Shown here: piece by piece, positions 56,472-64,000 of the stretch
Position numbering within the stretch: position 1 is the stretch's first letter
Layout: each line of letters opens with the position of its first letter
From: Pseudevernia furfuracea
Lineage: Eukaryota; Ascomycota; Lecanoromycetes; Lecanorales; Parmeliaceae
Assembly (NCBI GenBank): GCA_022315425.1
Contig: JAIUPT010000028.1
Coordinates: 1,426,001-1,490,000, forward strand
Reading direction: 5' to 3'
DNA: 64,000 bases
Translations under genes and position numbers: made by a program
Notes under the pieces: generated by a model
The model's input: the letters and a program-made list of their open reading frames with translations, nothing else
What the model was told of the DNA's origin: nothing
The model's database searches: none

Positions 56472-58800
56472 TTAGTAATTCATCATGTCTATATGCCCAG
56501 TCAGCATTGCGATGAAGCTTTCAAGGGGCAGTCATCGTTACCTCTTCCGAACAAAGCCCTCTTGCTCCAATCCATGGCCAAGAGCATCCTTGTCCTGAGA
56601 CTCACGCTCTGCGCAAAGTACACGCTCCTCCACAGATATACTGCCATCAAGCCGCCACTGAAACTCAACCCATTGAAATCAAAGACGGCCGAATTACCGA
56701 TGTATGCCAGGTTACCCAAATGACGATACTCAAACGCTTTGTAGACAGCTTCGTCCAGGTCCCCGTAGTCGACTTCGTTGGCCGTCATTCCAGGCGCCGC
56801 CTGCGCCAATTTGTTAAGCTTGCGCCCGAGATACTGCCCTTGCTGATGGGCGCGCTGGGCTGTGGCTGGAAGCGAAGTTAATTTCGAATCAATCTGGAGC
56901 AGTAGTTCGTGAAGTTCGCCGAAGTCTAGTGTACCGTTTTGCTAAAAGACATGTCGAGGTCAGTACCGGTTCTCACACATGAGTTCTGGCTATGAGAATG
57001 GCTTTGGTGAGTATCTGAGCTCTTGCTCAGAGGATCGTACTCATTTGTAGTATGCAGCCTTGATGGGAACGGAGCCGCTCGGAAAATACGTACGTCTTTG
57101 TCATATTGTTCAAAAAGCTTGTCGAGCCTCCTTAGATGATCTGAGGCTTGCGGAAAGCGCTTCTTGACTCGTTGAGCAACATTACGCCATTCCGAAAAGG
57201 TAATTTCCATCTTTTCGGGATCCTTGTCTTTTTCCCAAGCCATCGAGCGCAGGAAGTGGACGAGATGATCAGCAACATTGTTCTGGACGGTGGAGCAATC
57301 TCCAATGGCATATACGGAGCCAAGTGGAGCACCATTGAGGCGCAAATGTGTGTCCGTTTCCAGGGCATGTTTGTTAGTTTGGACGTCGATTTTATCGGCG
57401 ATTCTTTTACAAAGCTCAGTCTGAGCCACACCGGTCGACCAGAGACAGAAACCCATTGGAAGTTCTTTAGTGACAGTCTCTCCTTTTTCATCCTTTTGAC
57501 TGAAAAGGATCTTGTCCTTTTGCACTTCTTTGACACGAGAATTGGTCAACACCTCCACCTGGTCATGCGCAAATCTAGCTTCGGCGAATTTTGATAAAGC
57601 TTCGTCGTATGTATTTAGAATGTGGCCCCTGCTCTGTATGACATGGACCGAAATTTCATTCCGAAGGATCTTGGGAAACGATCGGCCTAAATCCTCATTA
57701 AGCATGTCGAAGAGCTCTGCCGCAAACTCCACGCCGGTAGGCCCACCACCGCTGACAACAAAGGACAGCAGCCGTCGACGTTCTTCGTCAGACGTTGTAG
57801 GCATGCAAGCCTGCTCTAGATTTTGCATTACTTTATTCCTAATCAGGCGCGCGTCCTCGATGTCCTTGAGGAAATGGCAATTCTCTAAGCCCTTGACGCC
57901 ATGAGGATTGGTTGTAGCGCCTTATCAATGTCAGCTTCGCAAATAAGCCACAACCACAAAGATCCACTTACCAACACCAAGGACCAATTTATCGTAGGGA
58001 AGGTAAAAGTGGCATTCTTCGCCCTGTGCATTGGTCTGTGTCACTTCCAATAGCTTCTCGGACAGCTCCACGTCGACTGCCTCGGCCTTCAGGAAATGTC
58101 CCTTTGCTCGGCTGACAATGCGCCGAATGGGCTCCACCAGCGATCGCAACTCTAGCGTACCGACAGTGGCTGACGGCAACATGGGAGTAAAAAGGAAATA
58201 ATTGACGGGCGACACGACAGTGACATGGTAGTCGTCGGGGTTCAGCGTCTTGAGTATGGCTACGCTGCCCCATCCGCTACCCAAGATGACCAACTTTGGC
58301 TTGTGCTTCTGCCTCGAATTCTCAGGACAGTCATCATCATCCACCAGTACCTCTGCTATTGGTAGATTCTTTGGTCCTCCTTTTCTTGGCTCTAGGGCGT
58401 TTTCCGAGACCGGTATATCGGTGTAGGACAGATCCTCGCGGTATGTTGAGGCATCGTAAAGAAAGAAAGCAACGATCAAGCCACCTGTGATCAAGACAAA
58501 ACCGCCGGCATAGGCAAATAAGCGATAAGTGAAGCGGAATAGGCGGCCGCGGCGTTTAGGTAGAGGATGAGTAGAGGCTGGGCGAGCCAAGTTGTAGGAG
58601 GTCAATCGACGCGGATTTTTGAGGAACGGCTTGATACAGAGACGCCTGTTGCAGACACGGTCGACGCTTCCCGGATAAGTGCCTAGAGAGAAGTGTCTTT
58701 GAGCATTGATTCCCCGTGTCAGCGCAAACGTTGGGGTCCTGGATGCTGGCGGGAAAATTCCCAGGCGGGAAAGCAGCTTGGTTGGCCCACTTCGGACCAT
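56472..58800 (-). CDS. External alternative NADH:ubiquinone oxidoreductase with EF-hand (NDE type)
   Basis: This rotenone-insensitive type II NADH dehydrogenase sits on the mitochondrial inner membrane and feeds electrons from cytosolic NADH to ubiquinone. Exons 58800-57972, 57920-57094, 56941-56542 and 56488-56472 give 690 residues. A presequence and a TM helix (AYAGGFVLITGGLIVAFFLY) precede the FAD site LVILGSGWGSVAILKTL. The NADH site is FVVSGGGPTGVEFAAELFD. Splicing builds a canonical 12-residue EF-hand, DKDQNGTLDFGE (550-561), which predicts calcium control as in Neurospora NDE1. The C-terminus YIGNSAVFDF, FSGGLMAVYLWRSVYFAQSV and RALFGRDMMNY comes from a 17-base last exon. It is head to head with URB1. 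Confidence 0.93.
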
Positions 58801-59081
58801 TGTGCCTTTCTAGTACCAAGAAGGATCAATAGGAGTTGAGATGAGTCATCCCATCATCTTGCCTTTGTCTGTATCGAGGGATCGAGTCGCATGTATAAGA
58901 ACAAGATATCAAGGTATGAAGTAGCTTCAAGCCGTTATCGTCATAATTACGGATTACCTACAATTTGCCAAGATTGGTACTCTAGTGGGCGGTACCATTC
59001 CGCTATGCTTCAAAATTTTGCAACATATTGAGAGAGCCAACACAGGTAAGAGTAGAAATTGTCCCAAATTTCACTGACAGC
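58801..59081. promoter_or_regulatory. Shared divergent promoter, NDE/URB1
   Basis: The 281 bases between the opposed start codons of the NADH dehydrogenase and the ribosome-assembly gene presumably carry both promoters. No specific site recognised. Confidence 0.4.
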
Positions 59082-62000
59082 ATGGCCAAACGTACCGCAG
59101 ACTCTGACCATAGTCCTCATCGAAAGAGACAGAAGATTACCCAAACTTCGGCGCCCGCGACGGAAAAGCATGAGATTCGTTCGTCTAGAGATTTGCAATT
59201 ATTGTTGGCTTTCGATCAGGACGTTGGTCCAGCGGTAAGGCAAAGTAAGAATCACTGAGAACTTTCCAGTCTGAAAGATAGAAGAAAAGAAAAAGAAAAA
59301 GTAAAGACCTGACCTTGATGTAGAAATCCAGTTTTTCAAATCTTTTCTAGGATCAATTGCCTATGCTGCGGAAAGTGAGGATCGATCAGCTAAGCGTGCA
59401 TTGCTCCTCGACTACCTGCAGTCTCAAGCGCCCTCAGAAGGAAAAGAGGCCTCTGCCTATCTCGGAGATATTATTAGAACTTGGCATTTTGCAGCTCAAT
59501 CAAATGTCGACAGTCTCTTTGCCTCTGTGGTTGCTGTGCTCGCTTTGCTCCTCAAGTCTATTTCCAACTTTATTGAGTTTCGAGAACATGGCAATCGCTT
59601 GTGCACGACTGTCCTACAAGACGATCAACTCAAGCTCTTTGATCGAGGTCTCGGCACCCACAGGGTGAAAGACTTTCTCATATCACCGTGTTTGCAACTC
59701 TTGACCGAGGTTGTATCCTTTGATGGCGGTCATGCAGCCAGAAGAGTGTATCGTCAGCGAGAAATCACCTTCAAACGCCTGGATGTCTTTTTGGGAATGC
59801 GCAAGGATAACCATAATGACAAAATCAAGGGCCGTCAAAGACGCTCGGTCCGGGAGAATGCCCTTGGGTATCTGTTTGCTAACCTTAGACTGCAAAGCCC
59901 CGCGCCAAAGATGAATATCGTCGCCCAAGGGAAGCTTTCACGTGCTCTATTGGATGACATCGTGAAAGATTCACCTAGCATTATTCTAGAGATATTAGAG
60001 GTACTCAGGCGGGATATTGCGATGGATGGTGCAATCTCCCAGACGGCAAAGGGCCGATTCTTCAACCAGTGGGCGCTTGGCCGGCTTGCTACACTCTACG
60101 GCTACAACGAGAGTGCCAGTCTTCCCGAAGGCCAACAGAGTATTCAAAAATCCGTCCACCTTTTCTTGGTTCTCCTTTGCACTTCGCCTGGCTGTGGCCT
60201 AGTAGAAATGCCAACTGCAAGCAACGTCCATGTTGTTACAGCTGACAAGGCTCTTGAAAGTCTTTCAAAGCCGTATGTCACAGACAGGCTTGATGATGAG
60301 AATCGACGTGCGAGAATTAACCCAAGGCTTGGGCTTTTTCTGCAAACTCTTCGGCCCTATGCGAGTGTGCCACAACGTGATCTGACACTCGCCGCCTTCC
60401 GACACGTGCCTGAATTGATCCCTGACTACTTCTCAAGCGACAAATCCTTTTCTTTCGACCCCAAATTGACGACGACATGGATTGGCTACTCTTCGTTCTT
60501 ACTCGCCGCAATTGAAATTCCCTTACCAGAGTCTCTCATACCATTGAGTGTCAATGACAGTGTCCCTCCATTGTACGGCAAAATCATGGGGAGTATCATA
60601 CCGAAACCATGTCATCAGAAAGTGATGACTAGATGTCTCAATCAAAGTGTGGGCTTGGTGAAGTTCTTTACGCTACAGATTCTGAACGCAGCGTTCGAGA
60701 AGTTTGCGAGAGTGCTTCAAATATGCGAGGACATTCAGCATTCCACGGAGGACCAAAAGAACCATTTGGTCTGGCGCCAGATTGTGTCAGAGCTATGCGA
60801 TGAATTTTGTGGACGTGTTCCCGAGCTGAAACATGTCATTACACAGTTTCGGAATTGCGCCAAGGAAAGCTCAATGCTGCGAGAAAGCACTACACGTCTA
60901 ATTGCTTCGTATTACAAGGTCGTACCCCAGATGGCATTGGAGGAGAAGTTTGATATCTCCATCACATTATCGACTGCCTTGATGGACGTGGAGTCATCAG
61001 ACGAAAGCCTCAAGAAAAATGGCATGCGCCTGCTTGAACTTGAACACTTACTAGTGATCGCTCATCGCTCGCCCAACATGCAATGGTGGCACAAACCAGG
61101 TATGTAATGATACAGTTGTCACTGCACCCTTTGCTGATTTTTCAATGACAGAATTTATGCGGCTGTCCCCATTTACCATGCTGCTCAGACTCCATCTTGA
61201 TCGGATACGAGTTGACATCAGATCTGAGCAACTCAGGACTCTGTTGAAGAATGTGATAAGGGAAAGTCAGATACTACGCTCGGATGCTTCTATGACATCT
61301 CTGGATAATCTGGTACTCAGCCTACAATGTTTCGAGGACTGGAAAGCGTCCAGCCGAGTCTTTGAATTCCTTGACCACTGCATTTTACGCGTCGTGAGAA
61401 AGCCTGTTCACTATTATGACACACTCGCCGATCATATCGCCGCTACGGAGCTTAACATCAATCCCAGATATTGCCAGGTTGACCTGTTATTGATCACCAT
61501 CATGGACCAATGGCGTTTCCTGTTGAAAAGTGCAGATGCACCGACAGTCACGGATGTGTCGAAATGGTTGGTTCGCTACATCGATGTGATGGATTTAGGA
61601 AACGGCCAAGTCGAAAACTTACCACTCCGTTGTGAGACTACCAAGCTTCTCTCACATATTCGCGATCATCTCAAGGATGAGGTTCAAGACATTACCTGCC
61701 GTGCGATTTTCGAGAAGACCTCGGAGGAACGACCCGAGCTTGGAATAGTAGAAGAATTAGTAGCTACAAATACCATTGGCGAGGCAAGACACACGTCGAG
61801 ACCTGCGGGTCCCTCTCTGGAAGCGCATCAAAAATCAGCTGAGACATTTTTGCCGCCAGGGCCACCGGAAGAGCACGAAGATCACCCAGGTTTGCATCAG
61901 TGGACTCGCCACGAGATTCAGGATGCCATTAGCGAAGGACACGTTAAAGCATTGATTCTCTGCCTCTGCTCGAAATACGTGGAAATTCGCAACCAAGCTC

Positions 62001-62777
62001 TCACAGGTGTTCGTAGCTTCATGATGAAACTCGAGGTTGGTTGATTGATCTACCCTTGCAATCAACGCTAACATATCTTTAGACATCTGGATATAATGAA
62101 TGGCAACAGACGTATATGCTCGTCGGAGAAATTGTCGAGACGGCAGGGAAAATTATTGGTGACGTTTCTTTCCCGTACTATGCCGGAGTCCTCGCAGCAG
62201 GTATCCTTCTAGTGCTTGATGACCCCTTGCATCTCATGTATGGAAAAGTCAACAGATTTTTGAACAGGGGCCCCGAATGGAATGTGACAAAGCTGCCGTC
62301 ATATTGGGTGGACACAGTTCTGATGAATCCTCCAACGGACGATGACGGCCACCACCAAGAGGCTGAGTGGTTGCTTGATGGGCTCATTGACGGCCTTCGC
62401 ACGTCCACTGTCAGCAACATAGTCTGTACTTTGAAAGGAATGAGCTAACAAGCTGGTAGGATATGGACATTTACCGCAAGTGCAACATATTTGAGCGGCT
62501 GCTGTCGTTCTCTGCATCGCCATCACTGCCAGAGCCTTGCTTCCAGAAAACCTTGGACCTACTATTTCGCTGCACATACGTCAAGGGAAGCTCGACACTC
62601 ATCACTCGTTGTGGTCTAATGAGCTGGATTTCCTCTCGCCTGGTGTCGCCCGCCATCAACGACATGAGTGGAGGAAGACTGAAATTTTTGGCATCGAGGG
62701 CATACGAGACGAGTGATCAGGAACATGTCGATGACTGGACCAATGGAACACTCTTTTCTACACTAGATAGCCTTTAA
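59082..62777 (+). CDS. URB1: Nucleolar pre-ribosomal-associated protein Urb1/Npa1
   Basis: This large alpha-solenoid protein of early pre-60S particles is needed for 25S rRNA domain compaction with snoRNPs. Five exons (59082-59244, 59351-61099, 61152-62035, 62083-62421, 62460-62777) give 1150 residues. The start MAKRTADSDHSPHRKRQKI is basic and nuclear. It leads to LQLLLAFDQDVGPAV and ESEDRSAKRALLLDYLQS. The Npa1 N-terminal domain holds SNFIEFREHGNRLCTTVLQD and VKDFLISPCLQLLTEVVSFD. The NopRA1 C-terminal part holds FPYYAGVLAAGILLVLDDPL, MYGKVNRFLNRGPEWN and GLMSWISSRL. The first donor is at 59245 (A|GTAAGA), not the closer 59236, because only it restores the frame. Confidence 0.92.
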
Positions 62778-63338
62778 ATAACCTAGAGGCGATGATGTCC
62801 TATAACGATGTTCATTTGCAAAAAATTTCAAATTTCTTGAAAGGAGGCGGAATCGATCCCTACTTCAGCCCTATGAATCCCACCTGCCTTCACAGTCAAC
62901 AAAGCTCACGACCAATCTTGCACATGACCACCAACACTTCCTTCCATAAACCTCCCCAACACAACATCACTTTTAACTCGGATTTTTAAAAACATTGCTC
63001 TAGATACCTTCCAAGTCTGTGATATTGCCTGCGCCTCAATGTTCCGCAAGCCCCAACTCTTGACCCCACGCACCACTCAATAGCACACCAAACGTCCATT
63101 CCCTTATCAGCCTCCCTTCTGGAGCCTTCAACGAATCTGAGTACGCAAATCCTCTGAGATTCGCGCCTACATCTGTACTGACTGCCATGTGCTTCTGGCG
63201 CAACAAGTTTTCTTCAACACTTCACCAATCCACCTCAAAGTCACAACCCAGCACTTTATAACACCTCACCGGACCCTGTATCAACAACTCGCGGCCGATG
63301 AGATTCTACGAAAACTCACATACTTCAAGAAATTTACC
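62778..63338. other. Intergenic, upstream of the eIF4E-binding-like gene
   Basis: No supported gene. The stretch is rich in CACC and CCTCC strings on the plus strand near 62880-63260 and likely includes the promoter and 5' leader of the next gene. Confidence 0.4.
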
Positions 63339-64000
63339 ATGGCACGGTCATATGCTCTTGAGGAGCTGCTAAGACTTCGCGAATCTCCGTTAGTACGCAA
63401 ACCCTCGGGTTTACCTCCAGTGGAGGAATGGATGGGGTAAGCGCACTTGCGGCGACAGCGAAATGGGGGTACCAGACTAATTATTACCCTAGACCTATCC
63501 CCGAGCCACGTCAAGTCCAAAATCAAAATCAGAACCAGCGAAGGTCGGCCAACAAAGGGACTAATGACGATGGCTCCTTGAATGATGGCTCTACAAATCG
63601 CAGACCTCTATTCGAGGCAAGAGCCAGATCAACAAATGGTGTGTATGGCTTTTATAATGTTCTCGTACAGTCAGGCTGATCGGATGATATCACAGTCCCC
63701 GAAGATATTGTCCTTGGACCTCCCAAGACAGCGTTTGCTTCTGCCTCCGGTGCAAAAAGCAACAGCAAAATCTCAAACACTCCACAGCGATCGAGCTTTA
63801 CCAACCACGACGATCTTGCGGTTAAAGATGATCGTACGACATTCAGAGACAGATATTCCAAAGATGGACAAAGAATTGAAAGAGAAGGAGAGAAACGTGA
63901 TTCGAAATCCGGCGCAACCCAGAAACGACGAAGTGTCAAGGATGACAGCGATCTCTGGTCCAATGCCCGACAACAGAGAAACCCAGGCCATGACGATCAC
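63339..64000 (+). CDS. Probable eIF4E-binding protein, 3' end outside the window
   Basis: Exons 63339-63436, 63493-63638 and 63696-64000 (open at the window edge) encode the first 183 residues. The product begins MARSYALEELLRLRESPLVR. YALEELL fits the YxxxxL-phi eIF4E-binding consensus. KPSGLPPVEEWMGP follows, then a Gln/Asn-rich stretch. A charged disordered part reads DDLAVKDDRTTFRDRYSKDG and ends in DDSDLWSNARQQR. This layout resembles 4E-T/EAP1-like translational repressors that bind eIF4E near their N-terminus. The intron phases agree. The family call is moderate because only the N-terminal part is visible. Confidence 0.6.

Overview
This window comes from a filamentous ascomycete (Pezizomycotina). 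The genes carry short GT-AG introns of about 45-120 bases, often several per gene. Conserved eukaryotic housekeeping genes sit beside fungal families: HET-like, 2EXR/F-box-like and FTA2-like proteins, a MUP1-type permease, and a CmcJ/AsaB-type enzyme. There is no sign of operons, CRISPR arrays or bacterial genes. All gene models were spliced by eye from reading frames, splice consensus and remembered family motifs. No search or alignment was run.

Layout. (1) 1.4-10.9 kb is a dense conserved block: complex I NDUFS4, ATP synthase subunit f, the REX4 exonuclease, a cyclopropane-fatty-acid-synthase-like enzyme with a GC-AG intron, a secreted royal-jelly/yellow-type protein, the RNase H2 C subunit and the spliceosomal DIB1. 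(2) 11-26.6 kb is an accessory gene graveyard. An FAD monooxygenase, an FTA2-like gene, a MUP1-like permease, a HET-like gene, an amidase and an AKR7-type aldo-keto reductase all carry stops, frameshifts or deletions. Among them lie an intact CmcJ-like gene and two small membrane-protein models. A broken 2EXR-type gene also occupies the left edge. (3) 26.9-38.4 kb is an accessory block with intact reading frames: a 2-oxoglutarate/Fe(II) oxygenase, a secreted cupin, a 748-residue haem-oxygenase-like (HDO-type) protein, a tyrosyl-tRNA synthetase paralogue and a PLP group II decarboxylase. The last three are consecutive and on the same strand. (4) 38.4-41.7 kb is gene-poor, with a dispersed repeat copy, a GA-rich microsatellite and a very AT-rich tract that looks RIP-mutated. 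(5) 41.7-64 kb holds uncharacterised disordered proteins and then a core block: a flavin split-barrel protein, deoxyhypusine hydroxylase, RPA12, the cohesin loader SCC2, an EF-hand external NADH dehydrogenase, URB1/NPA1, and the 5' part of a probable eIF4E-binding protein that runs off the window.

The most interesting signal is the TyrRS paralogue at 33.8-35.1 kb. Its ATP-binding signatures are intact (PHVG for HIGH, KMSSS). The residues that read the tyrosine side chain and amino group are replaced: human Tyr39 to Leu, Tyr166 to Cys, Asp173 to Ala. It lies between an HDO-type metalloenzyme and an amino-acid decarboxylase. That layout suggests a small specialised-metabolite pathway that uses an aminoacyl-tRNA-synthetase fold on a non-tyrosine amino acid, or, less likely, a resistance copy. 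This is inference from sequence alone.

Several housekeeping pairs are head to head with short shared promoters: NDUFS4/ATP17, RPA12/SCC2 and NDE/URB1.
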